Shown here: piece after piece, positions 35,760 to 47,261 of the stretch
Position numbering within the stretch: the stretch's first letter is position 1
Layout of the letters: every line of letters begins with the position of its first letter
NCBI GenBank assembly: GCA_030549775.1
Contig: CM060177.1
Location: 95,104,236 to 95,168,235, forward strand
DNA length: 64,000 bases
From: Tamarix chinensis
Lineage: Eukaryota; Streptophyta; Magnoliopsida; Caryophyllales; Tamaricaceae
Direction: 5' to 3'
Made by a program: the position numbers and the translations under genes
Notes under the pieces: model-generated
The model's database searches: none
Told to the model about the DNA's origin: nothing
What the model saw: the letters and a program-made list of their open reading frames with translations, nothing else

Positions 35760-36660
35760 TCAACATTTAATGTCAACCAGTCAACCGATTAAGGTAATTG
35801 ATCAATTGGTTTATTAGACTTGTTAATTGGTTGGTTAAACTTGTTAAAGGGTTATGTTATGATGACATGTGTAAATGAGTCAATTAGCTCCATTTTACAT
35901 GTAATTGCTCCTATGAAAATATAAGAATATGTTGAATGGTTTAGCAAACTAATTGATGTGTCATGTTGACCAATTAATAGGTTTATTCAAACTATTTGAC
36001 CTATTAAGTTTGTGGGCAAGAAATTTTTATTTTAATTTACCTCAACCCCAGGCTTGGTTGGTTAAAATAATCAAAATGTGTACACAAATACAAAAAAGGT
36101 TTCTATAGCAATAAAATCAATTGCCTTTTTAACATGCCAGCCAATCAATTTAAGAACTCATTTATAGGTTTGATGAAACTAGTTGAAATGTTCAAATAAG
36201 GGAAACTGGATTTTTGTAGGAATTAAACCCATAGCCTTATTAGTCAAACAAGTTAATCGGTTTGATGAAACTAGTTGAAGTGTTCGAATAGAGATGAAAT
36301 TGGTTTCTCCATAAATAAAACCCGTTTGTGGGTTGGTCAAACTAATCAATGAGTGTATAAGCCAGTTAATTGGTTTGGTGATATCATTTAAAGTGTTCAA
36401 ATAGAAGAAAAATGGGATTCTACATGAATTAAACTCATATATTTGCTATTCAAACTAATCGATTGGTTTATGAGCCAATTAATAAAATGAGGTAAATCCA
36501 TTTTTCTTTAAATTGAAATTTCATAGTAACCAATTACTTTGTTTGACAACTAATTGATTGATTTTTATTTTCATCAAATTTTGATTGTCTAGTTTTGAAA
36601 CAAACAATTTGATCATATGCGAGACCATTTGATTCATTTTAGCTGGAACCAAACATGTTT
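35760..36660. repeat. Third cluster of AATTGGTTT / AACCAATTGATT motifs
   Basis: About twenty degenerate copies of AATCGATTGGTTT and GCCAGTTAATTGGTTT occur over 0.9 kb, spaced irregularly. The style is the same as 9185-9500 and 10681-10880. The 73-codon minus-strand frame at 36179-36400 is a by-product of the repeats. Confidence 0.5.
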
Positions 36661-37560
36661 AAAAAGATTTTAAAAGTGTTTGGGATTTAAAATTAATAAG
36701 GAATTAATATCAAAAAAACATTAAGGAATATTTTTAAATAATATAAGAGATTAAAACCAAAAGTGTTTTATTCTAAAAGTTTTACAAGATAATTTAAGAC
36801 TTCAAGCATACACCTTGAGTTCTTGAGTCTTGGTATCTTGATATAGTCTTCTCTTGTGTTTATAAACTTTATTATTCATTTAAATTTTTCACTTGATAGT
36901 ATATTTGAATATATGTGGCTTGACATCCTTTTGATCAATATAGCTCATACATACTTAACTAAATATGTTAACTCTTTTAAACCTATTTGTTATTTGATTG
37001 ACCTAAGAAGTCAACAATGTGCATAAAAGTATTAGATATTAGGATAAACAAATTGAGATACATTAATTTAATCTCTAAAACAAAAAGGCAAGTAATTGAG
37101 TACATTTCATTATTATTTGCATCAAATCCAGGTACAGATAGTTGAGTTTATGGTTGGAGATAAGGTTTTGCGTCTTGAGAGAATGTAGTGACATTTAACT
37201 TTGTTGATGCATTTGGAAAATTTTTTAGGTTAGGCCTTGTGAGATTAGTTGATATAATATAAATCAAGGATTTTGATCAAAACCTTAGCCATTTATTATT
37301 CACACAAACTCTATTTTACTTCATTATTATTTCTTTTTCTTCATGAATCCTTACATTCTTTTTTTAATTGATTCATCATACACATTTTTGGTCATCTAAA
37401 CATTGAGTGTCACAATTATCCCTATTGCATGAATTAGAGGTAGATATCGTTGGGTTTGTAGTTGGTGACAAGTCATTGCTGCTTGAGAAAGCATTATGAA
37501 AGTATTCTATATTAACACATTTGGTAATAATTTTTTGGTAGGCCTCATGGGATTATATGA
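36661..37560. other. Non-coding DNA with a dispersed direct duplication
   Basis: The segment 37130-37300 (GTTGGAGATAAGGTTTTGCG...GTTAGGCCTTGTGAGATTAG) recurs in diverged form at about 37450-37610 (GTTGGTGACAAGTCATTGCTG...GTAGGCCTCATGGGATTA), a spacing of about 310 bp. Nothing else is recognised. Confidence 0.4.
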
Positions 37561-40500
37561 TATTTTAATACACCAAAATTTTAAAATCCTAAGCTTGATT
37601 TAATAAAAATTTAATTTAACCTAATTTTAAATTTTATTTTATTTATTTATCTTAAGTTAACTATAGTCAAATTTTTTATTATTACTTGTCAACACTTTTA
37701 CTCTAAAAATCTAACCTAAATCCTACACCAAAATATTTCTTTTCTTACTTTTTCTTTTTTTTTTCTTTTCCTTCTTTTCCTTTTTCTCTCCTTTTTTTCA
37801 TCTTTTCCTTCTCCCTAGGTTGCGTTGTCCTGAACCAATCCCTCCTTTCTTTTCCATTCTTCCCCTTCCCTAGGTGAGCTAGGAACGTTCTCCTTTTATT
37901 TTTTCTTTCTCTTTTTTTTTTCTTTTCTTTTTTTCCTTTTTCCTCCCTTTCTTACCCACCAGTCTTCTTCCTCAAATTGCCCTCCCCCTTCCATTTCAGC
38001 ACCAACCACCTGCACCCTACACACCTCCTGTGTCCCTCATCGTTCCTCTCTAAGCCATACAATGCTATGCATGCTGGATTGCACCCTACCCTTATCCCTT
38101 GGCCTTACTCCCAACCCCCTAAACCCGTACCCTATACCTCATGTAATGACTTTAGCTTCCAGCCCCCCTTTCATCTTTCCCTCTCCCACTCCCTCAACCT
38201 CTCCCTCTTCTATAAATACCCCCACCACCTAGCCACTCCTTCCTAGCAGTTGGGTTGGGTCAAGGGTTGAACGGTTGTGCAACTGGTTTTATTGTGGTCA
38301 TAGAACACCTTTTTCTTATTACTTTTGATTCCTTTCATCTTCGTTTTAGCTCCTTGACTTTCATAACTCTCTAAAATCATGTGAGGTTGGTTATCTTCCC
38401 TTAATGCCTTTCATATTTGGTTTTTGCTCTAATTCCAAACACCACTTCCTTTCAATAATTTTTGTGCAAATTTTTGAAAAACAGTTACCAAGTGAGTAAT
38501 AACATAAACAAGATACTTGAACTATGATAATTCTCACGATTCATATCAAACAAAGTCAGAATTAGAAGGACAAGCTAGGGAAAAATATGGAAAATATTTG
38601 GTTTATCAACTCCCCCATTCTTACCTTTTGCTTATCCTCAAGAAAACTCCAAACATGAAAGAGAAAATTTAGATTTAAGGGAATGGGAACAAAGCCTCAG
38701 ATGACAGTATAAAATATAGAAGAAAGATATACAATTGCTAGACTGACCAATATTACATGCATTAATAGTAAGAAAACAAATAGAAAGTTGTGAACACCCC
38801 TCGGCCCTGACTCCTAAATCAGTATTATTATAACACTCTAAGATGGTTTAGGATTGTGTATATGCTCATCCTCAAGACAAAAAGGTTTAATAGAGAAGTC
38901 AACTTCAACACTTTAGGAAAATGTAAACGCTCTATGCTCATTTATTTTGATGATGTTTTTGTTTTACTCAAAATTCTCTATACTAATCAAGTTCAACCAT
39001 ATGCTTTCTTGTATTATCATTCTTCGCTGCTCAAATACAATATGTAAGGAAGAAATCATAAGGTCTTATTGAAGGTGTAATGGGGCTAAGGTAGATGGTA
39101 GGAAAAAGTTTAGGATTGTAGTTAAAGGCTCAAAAACAAATGTAACAATAGCAACAAGAATATTTTCTAGAATCTAAGATCAAAAATGTACTAACATACT
39201 CCAAAATATACTAACTAAGGCTGTTGCCATTAATTCATCACTGCCCATCAAAATCAAATGCTTATTTGCCCACATCTCAACTTCAACACTTTTATTCTAC
39301 TCTTTTTCTTCTTCTTAATCTCTTTGGTTTTATGGATTAAGAAAGAGAGAATATGATAATAAAGAGGATAAAGCTACATTTAGATCATTTTCTCAACACA
39401 AACTTTACTAAACACTTCTTTATTACACCCTATGCTTATTCTTAGCATTCCTACATTTAAAACATTCAAGAGTTATTACACCTTAGTTTTCGGATAAAGT
39501 AAAGGTAATAACTCGGAATCATGGCTAAAAATGTAGGTTTTCGATTAGAAAAATAGGTTTTCATCTAAAAAGGTTTTTGTAAAGAAAATAAATGTCATTT
39601 TGTAGGTAATTTAGCGAATGTATCTATGAAAATAAAACATGAGCCTCAATCATCTGAAGGGTCACATAAGTCATATGTGGCCTTGAAGGGAATTCATGTA
39701 AGTTCTAGTTTCACACATCAAGGGAAAATACACATAATTAGGAAATAGTAAGACTATATAAAATATGGACATTCAATAAGGATCAAGATCTCACTAGGTC
39801 CTTTGCTAGAAACTCCATTTCCTATGTTATGGTATAGGTGGGAAAATCAACAAAGATGAACCTCTAGAGTGCTAAAGTAACAAGTGGTTTGGGAGTCTAT
39901 CGATTATAGAGCTCATGCTTAAAAAAATTTCAAAGCTTTTTTCTTTATACTTGCTCACAACATATAGGTCTCACTAGTGTATGATCAATTTGTGTGGAGA
40001 ATTCTATCAAAATTTCATCACTAGCTAATCATTTCCTAATTTTATTTAAACTCGATGAGTGTTTATCCACAAGATCATGGCTTCATTGTAGCACGTTAAG
40101 GATGTATCCCATAGGGGCTATGCCATTGTCTACCGATCTTCATCACTTTAACTATCTAGAACACCAAACTTTCATCCCTTACCCATTCCTCCAAATCAAC
40201 CACCTCCCCCACTACCACGTTGTGCCACTTGCACCATTTTCTTCCCACTTTGGTCACCCACATTTCCTTTCTCCTCTTTTATTTTCCCTAAGGTTATAGT
40301 CTTTTTTTTTTGTTTTTTTAATGGAATAAAGGAAACTCTAAACTGTGTATATCCCCATCTTTAGGTTATATTCTGGTGATAGTGGGGGAGGAGGTGTAGG
40401 TCATTCATAATTACTAACCAGAGCTACTTCAATAAGGATACAGTCATAGATAGGGTTTTACTATATTTTAATATATGTTCTTGAGGTGTGTGATGTGATG

Positions 40501-40921
40501 GCATGCATGAAATGTTAAACGAATCTGGTGTTGTATATGTAGGTTTGGCTTGGCAGTAGCTGAAGGTAAGAAAGCTATGTAGTTATGATTGTATTGATTG
40601 CAAGTGTTTATGCATATCCATGGCAATGTTTTATGATATTACATGTGTGGAAAATTGAAGAATCATTGTGTTGGAAGCCCTGTGACTTAGGTATGGTTTT
40701 TGTGACCTGGGAAAATTTTGGTAATTAATGTGAAAAAGTGTCATGTAGGGTACTTTAGGGTGTTAATCAACATAAAATAGGTTGGAGATAATACATAAAA
40801 TAACTGTGGCAAAAATAAATAGCTTTATGTTAAATACAACATAGGGAGAAATACCATAAATATGAGTAAAATCTAATGGGAGTTATCATCATATGTGAGT
40901 AGAGTGTGGTTTTGGTACTAG
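37561..40921. other. LTR-like DNA with pyrimidine-rich leaders, no gene
   Basis: A strong CT-rich tract at 37740-38220 ends with CTTCTATAAATACCCCC, a TATA-like box, and is followed by unique-looking non-coding sequence. From about 40330 the text resembles the body of the long LTRs. It continues across the CACTA insertion at 40922-46439 into 46443-47261, with the same phase on both sides. The short open frames here are low-complexity. Confidence 0.4.
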
Positions 40922-40945
40922 CACTACTACGAAAATGGAAAATAA

Positions 40946-41260
40946 TAACGGTGGTTTGAAAACCATTGTCAAACGCGTGAAAATTAATGGGCGGGAGAGT
41001 TTTGATAACGGTTCTAGTTAAAAACCGTTATTAAAAGGGCAACGTTAAAATTTGCATAGAGGTTTTAATAACTGTTCAAATAAAACCGTTATTAAAAGAG
41101 GATTTAATAACAGTTCATATTAGAACCGTTGTCAAAAGTCTAAAGGTTTTAATAATGGTTCCTGGAAAAACCGTTATTAAAAGATGTTTTAATAACGGTT
41201 CTATCAGGAACTGTTATTAAATCCTCTTTTTAATAACGGTTCTCTCAGGAACCGTTTTTA
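40946..41260 (+). promoter_or_regulatory. 5' subterminal palindrome array of CACTA copy 1
   Basis: Seven imperfect palindromes, each about 30 bp, are built from TTTTAATAACGGTT, a 5-8 base spacer and AACCGTTATTAAAA. Spacing is roughly 35-60 bp. In En/Spm such subterminal repeats bind the accessory protein TNPA. The equivalent role here is inferred. Confidence 0.8.
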
Positions 41261-41864
41261 AAACTCCAAAATCAAACTTTTATTTTGCTCAGTTCTGTTT
41301 CGTGCCAAAGTTTCCAGACTCTCTGCACCTTCGTTCTCTTTCTCTCCTTCTCCTTGCAAACCCTCGCACCACCACTCCGGCTCCTCTCAAGTAAAGGAAA
41401 CCCTCGCACCGCCAACTATCCACCACACCTATGCCACTGTCGGCTCTGCATGTGCGTGCTGTCATTGTTCCGAAGCTAGCTAGCCAGCACTTGCACCTTC
41501 ATCCTTCGTCATGTTTGAAGCCCTTACCTCTCTCAACATTCTCACCATCGTGTTTGTAGCTAGCTCACTTTATGTATGTGTTTGTTCTTCCTCTCATAAC
41601 TTTTTATCTACTTATATATGTTTATATATATATATATAAATGCATGCATGTTGCTACAGGGTTTCGTTTGTTTGTTATTGAAAGATTGTGGTTTGTCGTT
41701 CGAAAATGTGTTGTTGAATGTGTTGGCTGAAAATTTTGCTGTTTGTTGTTGAATTTGTTGCGTTATTGTTATATATTAATAAATGCATGTGTTGGCCGAG
41801 ACCTTTACATATATATATAATATGAATGTGAGTGTAGAATTATATACATTTTCACTCATAAAAC

Positions 41865-41900
<36 letters not shown>

Positions 41901-42082
41901 TTTTCATTAATAAATATAGGAGACTAGCAATAAGATATAGGAAATATCATATAATGAAATGCAAATATATTTTACATATGCATATGTTAATGATTGCTAT
42001 TTGATGATGAGGATTAAATAGATATAGAGAATAAGGAATATATAAAAGTGAATAATTAAATAGAGAGAAATAATTGTGTATG

Positions 42083-42084
42083 AA

Positions 42085-42124
<40 letters not shown>

Positions 42125-42327
42125 TTTAATAATATGATTTATATATTATGCTTTAATTACATTTAGCTAGGTTTAGGGATTACGGTTTTTTTTGGTTTAG
42201 GGTTAGGTTTTATTATAATAAATTATGGTTAATTAGCTAGGGTTAGGGTTAGGGTTTATCATTTATTATGGTTAATTAGGGTTAGGGTTAGTATTAATAT
42301 CTTTTTGGAAACGTGTTAGCATGATTC

Positions 42328-42366
<39 letters not shown>
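42083..42366 (+). repeat. Microsatellites and TTAGGG-like tract in CACTA copy 1
   Basis: (AAT)n spans about 42087-42123. Telomere-like GGTTAGGGTTAGGGTT tracts spread over 42165-42292. (TA)n lies at about 42331-42366. The same order, (ATT)n, CCCTAA-rich and (TA)n, is seen in reverse in copy A at 62518-63520, so these belonged to the ancestral element. Confidence 0.85.
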
Positions 42367-42368
<2 letters not shown>

Positions 42369-42423
42369 AATAGCATGATACATTTGAGATTAGTTCTTTC
42401 TAAGTATGATTCGTATCAATAAT

Positions 42424-43769
42424 ATGATGAAGAAGGGAAAAGAGGACCTAAGATTATGAGAATTATCATACATATGAGGAATAGAGGAGAAGTAGTCGAG
42501 TTGGGATGGAATACTTACAATCTTCCCATCGGCCCTTACACAGATATGTTCTTGACCTACATTTCACTTGTGACCCATAACCGTGTTCCTATCTTCTATA
42601 ATAATTGGAAGCAGGTTCCACAGGGTAATAAGGAGCATATTTCGCAGGTTCCACATGCTATTTTATGTAATCATTTTTGTATGTCAAATGTTATTAATTT
42701 CATTACATTAACATCGGTATACATCTACATGTCTTATTTTGCAGAGAGTGTTCAATGTCCCAGAGATTAGGAAGAAATGGCTTCTTAGACATTGTTGGGA
42801 GCGTCTAAGAACCTTTAGGTCATATTTGGCTCGTAGAAAAATGTATAGAAAGAGGGATGGTTCTCTACGACAGAACCCACAAGAAAGTTGGAACCAATTC
42901 ATTGCTTATCGTCTTACGGGGAATTTTAAGGTACTTGTTAGATAACAAGTAAAATTTTTGTATCAATCCTAGTATTATGCTTAATATTTAAATAACCATG
43001 TCATGATGTTTTGGCTTATCAGATAGGAAAAAAGTACCCAAAATAAGGAGATTACCAAGCAAAATAAATACCGGCATAATATGGCTCGCAAAGGCTATGC
43101 GGGCCTTGAAGAGGGGTTGGTATGCATTTTGTGATTATCTATTTACATGTAAATGTCCAATTTTATAATAATATTCTTAATTAAGAATATTTTTGATTTG
43201 TAGCTCCTAGCCCAAGACTTGGACCCATGTACCTCGTCCATCAATATTGGTACATTATGGAAGAAGGCTAGAACAACAAGAGATGGATATGTTAATGAAT
43301 ATGTTGATGTTGCAGCAAAAAAAATTATAAGTTTGTAGATATCTTGAACCCTACTTAGTTTTCTTTTAGAAAACTATTATATTATGCTTATTCCTATAAG
43401 TTAAATTTACAAGATGAACTTGAAACCTCAGAAGGTGAGTAGGTGGACCAATATAGCATTGTGTCCTAGGCTACAAGAATTGTAGAACACCCTGGAAGAC
43501 ACAGGGGCCTTGGATTGGGTGTTATGAGAACGAGCATATGTGGTCAATCTCGTGGTTCTCGTAGCACTAATGAACATGTCGCCATCCTCACCCAAAAATT
43601 GAACTTGGCATTTGAACGGATGGCAACAATGGAGTAAGAGTTTTCATTTATTAAATCTCAAGGGTATAAGCCATTCGATTCAATAGACCATGATCAGCTT
43701 CACATACCTAATGTAAATAGCGTTAGAGATAGTTGTGAAGCTGATGCATTTCTTTCTACTCTTTCCGAG
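42424..43769 (+). pseudogene. Transposase_24-like (plant En/Spm second ORF), copy 1
   Basis: Exon 1 (about 42424-42645) codes MRIIIHMRNRGEVVELGWNT and GPYTDMFLTYISLVTHNRVP. Exon 2 (42745-42930) codes RVFNVPEIRKKWLLRHCWER. Later exons are at about 43027-43119, 43204-43326 and 43414-43769 (ending DSCEADAFLSTLSE). The pattern ARKMY/...GHRGRVRG-like plus NEHVAILTQKL is that of the PF03004 family, the En/Spm accessory ORF presumed to bind element DNA. The start codon region is lost at a deletion junction near 42400-42430. One donor (43327) reads AT instead of GT, and exon 5 has in-frame TAG codons, so this part is decayed. Confidence 0.75.
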
Positions 43770-43849
43770 GTAAGCATTACAAACTATGAATTGTTATTAA
43801 ATGTATTTGGTGTAATAAGTTATTAATAATGTGTAATATTTTTGTTTAG

Positions 43850-45589
43850 GGTTTGCATAAATGTGACTTATTATCGAATGACCTTTCAACAATTTTGGCG
43901 AAAGGAAGGGTCCGCATCAATCACAGTACTGAAATGAAGACAATCCACGGGTACAATTTAGCCTTAAATACAAGGCCGGTGAGTATTGAAACTCCAATCA
44001 TTGGCAGTACACACTTGCCTTGTTATAAAGAGGGAGATGAGGCAACCACAGTACTAGAAGCTCATGGAGGCTTTGTGGCTTGGCCTGCGGATCAAATACG
44101 TCTCGCTACTGAAGTGGTGTTGACATTTGACATCTTCATTAGACCTTGTTTAGTAGTTACACTATTCATACATTTTTCATATATTTATTTATATGCTCAA
44201 TATATATTTTGTTTAATATTATCAATTAAGGAATCAGAAAAGAAATCAAAAAAGAAGACTGCTTCTGCTAGTAAAACCAAGAGAGGTACTAGCAGAACAA
44301 ACAACACAAAACATGGCACTGCTAAAGGAAAGAGAGCTAAATCTAAAAAATCAGTTGCCCCACAAAAGATTCATTCTTTAGATCAGCAAAGCCAACCTCC
44401 ACCAGCATTAGCTTTATTATATTTTTATGCCCAAAACTACCTCAGGGACAATTATATTTTCATTGATTGTCGTCTTGAGTATGTTGGGAGGGACGATGCT
44501 ACTTACATGGTATCGACAACTGACATAAGCGACATTTATAATCAAGAATGGATGTCAACCATAAGTGTCGCCGTCTATGTCACGTATGTATTATTTCATT
44601 TTGAGATTTTAGTACTCTTAACTTATACAATTGGAATTTTTATGGCCTCTTATATGAGTTATTAGTTATTAACAAATATGCATTGTTTTTTCGTCCATAG
44701 GTTGGTAGCTACTCGAGCTGCGATGGAGGGAATGTTGTCCTCTATTGTGTTTGTGTGCCCATACTACATAGCTGACGGTAGTACAATAAGAGAGGGTAGG
44801 TACATAAACTATTTAGCGGATCGCATTTTAATTGAGGGACACAACAAGCTCTATCTCATTCCTCACCTTGCAACTGAACATTGGGTTTTGTACGCCGTCC
44901 GACCTGATCTTAATAAAGTCTATGTGTTTGATTCCCTTCAAACCTATGACGTGCTTTTTGAAGTTGCTCGTCATGGTGGGAAGGAATTTATCGACATGTT
45001 AGTATACTTTTCACTTCTTACTTCATTAGCTTATTTATACATATATTCGCCTAGCTTTCATTATTTGAGGTATATATGCGTACTTACAATATTGTGTATC
45101 CAACTTTATTTATTAGGGCACTACGGACAGCGTATCAAAGGAGAGGTGGGAATGGTGTCCCAGACCAAAAGAATGTTCAATACGAGCCTGTCATAGTAAG
45201 TAGGAAGGCAACTATTTCGTATTTTATTTTAATTAAAATTAATATCTAATAGTTAGAGAGCTAACTGAATTCATTTGACAGTGTCCACAACAGCAACACG
45301 ACAAAGATTGTGGATACTATGTATGTAGAGCAATGGATCTGATAGTCCAAAATAGATCGGTCAACATAGATCCAAGCCATGTATGTTTTCTTTTCGATAT
45401 TTTTCCATCAATGAATCATGACATATATGTTTGGTACTTGACGTAAGTGCTAATTGTATATTAATCAAAACTTGGGATTTGTAGTTTTTCACCGATGATT
45501 ATGCACAAGGCCAGCATTACAATTTTGAAGAAATTGATGAAGTGAGAGAGCAATGGGCCAAGCATGTGCACTCATTCATTCGGTATTAG
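43850..45589 (+). CDS. Ulp1/C48-type cysteine protease domain carried by CACTA copy 1
   Basis: Exons that splice in frame by GT-AG rules are 43850-about 44114, 44231-44583, 44701-44997, 45117-45195, 45282-45380 and 45485-45589 (TAG stop). After a Lys-rich linker (KKSKKKTASASKTKRGTSR) comes a Ulp1-like fold. It has ATEHWVLYAVRPDLNKVYVF with the His and DSL with the Asp. CPQQQHDKDCGYYVCRAMD supplies the Gln and Cys, so the His-Asp-Cys triad is present. Ulp1-family enzymes cut SUMO or related modifiers. It is probably the C-terminal half of the preceding ORF, not a separate gene. This copy is the best preserved of the three; whether it is expressed cannot be judged. Confidence 0.8.
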
Positions 45590-45905
45590 GTAGAGATCTA
45601 TATATTCTACATGCATGTTCAGGTTTGTATTTTGTATATGTCTTTAAGTCTTCTAAGCTAGATTTATGAACATTTTACTTTGGGGTGTAGAGCTACCAAG
45701 TTATGGTATGCCTACTAATTTTGATTCTTGAGTATATATGTCCGGTGTATTAAGACATGCATATTAACAAGGGATTGATTGAAATTATGGTGTGATTACA
45801 GATTTGTTATCAATTGATGTTGTTTTACAATGCAGATTTGGTAATTATTTGAACATACAACTGTGTATGTGGGCAGAAACAAAACTGCAAAAACTAAAAA
45901 AAAAC

Positions 45906-46430
45906 TAGAGTTTTAATAACGGTTCTTATGAAAACCGTTATTAAAACCTTGTTTTAATAACGGTTTTGATGAAAACCGTTATTAAAACCTAGGGTTTAAT
46001 AACAGTTCTTCTAAAACTGTTATTAAAACTCTAGTTTTTAATAACGGTTTTCATAAGAACCGTTATTAAACATTAGGTTTTAATAACGGTTTTCATAAGA
46101 ACCGTTATTAAAATGTACATTTAATCTCAAATTTATACTCATTTAATACGTATTAGGGTTTATTAAATGCCTAAATAATGTCAAAAAGTGTAGTTGGATG
46201 ATGTTTTAACAACGGTTTTTTTATAACCGTTATTAAAACCTTATTTTTTAACAACAGTTTTTCTTAAAAACCGTTATTAAACATGCATTTTATGCTCTTA
46301 TTGGCGGGTTTTTTTTTACATTTTTGATAACGGTTATGAACTGTTATTAAAGATTTAATAACGGGCGTTTTAATAATGGTTGAAAACCATTATTAAAAAT
46401 ATGAAATAAACATTATTAAAACTGCTTTTT
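45906..46430 (+). promoter_or_regulatory. 3' subterminal palindrome array of CACTA copy 1
   Basis: Nine or so palindromic units of the form TTTAATAACGGTT...AACCGTTATTAAA occur. Some are degenerate (AACAACGG, AATAATGG). A gap of about 110 bp (46105-46205) without motifs splits the array into two groups. Confidence 0.8.
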
Positions 46431-46442
46431 GGGGTAGTGTAG

Positions 46443-47261
46443 GGAGTGTATATGAGGTTAATCATGGCATTTTGGATAGACATGCAAATTTGGGAAGTCC
46501 TTTGAGCACTAGGGGAAGATATATGACCAAAAGGTGAAATTAGGGTTTGGGAGGTTAAGGTGATTAACCCTAGGAGTAGGCTATTATCACATGCAAAAGA
46601 TGGTGGATTTGGATTAAAAAACTAGGATACAATGTTAATAATAAAATTTTGGGAATGTGTACCAAACTTAGTAGTCATGCGGGGTAGAGGGAAATAGTTA
46701 CAGCTGAAATAAGTAATTAAGGTTCGGGAGGGGGTTCGAATATGAATGGTATTATCACATGTGTAAAATGTGGGATTTAGGACTCAATGTTTGAATTAAT
46801 GGTTAACCATAGCATTTTATGCATGGGTATGTAATTTGAGGAGCATATAAGTAATAGAAAAGATATTATGCCAAACAGAAGAAATTAAGGTTTAAGAGGG
46901 GTAATCCTAGAGGCTAGTTATTATCATATATGTAAAATGTGGGTAACAAGACATAAATATTGACTATGGGTTTTATAATGATATTTTAATATTTGTTTTG
47001 GGTATATTAGGGACTAAGAGGGGGAATTGGAGGTGAGGATATGCTAGATTTGTGAAATTTGGGTATCTAAGGTGAACTGGGTTGTTTCGAGGTTGTAGCT
47101 GGGTTAGTGCCTTGCATGAGTAGGTGTAGATGACTATGTGATGGCCATAAAGTAAATAAAACATGAAAAATAAATTAAACACCTAAAGTGAAATATCACT
47201 TGAGTTTCGCCTGTTGTACCTACCGATCCACTAGCAAGAATAGTAATAAGGAGCATCTTGT
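46443..47261. other. LTR-like repetitive DNA between CACTA copy 1 and second gypsy element
   Basis: It is continuous in style with 40330-40921. Near 47190-47255 it carries one unit (ACCGATCCACTAGCAAGAAT) of the tandem type seen at 22300-22745 and 27690-27870. No gene. Confidence 0.45.

Larger units (their letters stand above)
40922..46439 (+). mobile_element. CACTA (En/Spm) transposon, copy 1, 5.5 kb
   Basis: The left end is CACTACTACGAAAATGG and the right end in reverse is CACTACCCCAAAAAGC. Both begin CACTA, and the 3-bp target duplication TAG flanks the unit (40919-40921, 46440-46442). Subterminal palindromic arrays occupy 40946-41260 and 45906-46430. Inside are a pyrimidine-rich leader, telomere-like TTAGGG tracts, a Transposase_24-like gene and a Ulp1-type protease gene on the plus strand. 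Compared with copy A, all of TNP2 is missing, so this is a non-autonomous deletion derivative that would need transposase from elsewhere. Confidence 0.92.

Noticed and set aside
36179..36400. 73-codon minus-strand frame with NWLIHSL-like repeats
   Set aside because: The apparent peptide repeat is the translation of the AATTGGTTT motif cluster and is not a coding signal.
42708..42902. 64-codon minus-strand frame
   Set aside because: It is the antisense shadow of exon 2 of the Transposase_24-like gene; the corresponding frame at 57524-57709 is the same shadow in copy A.
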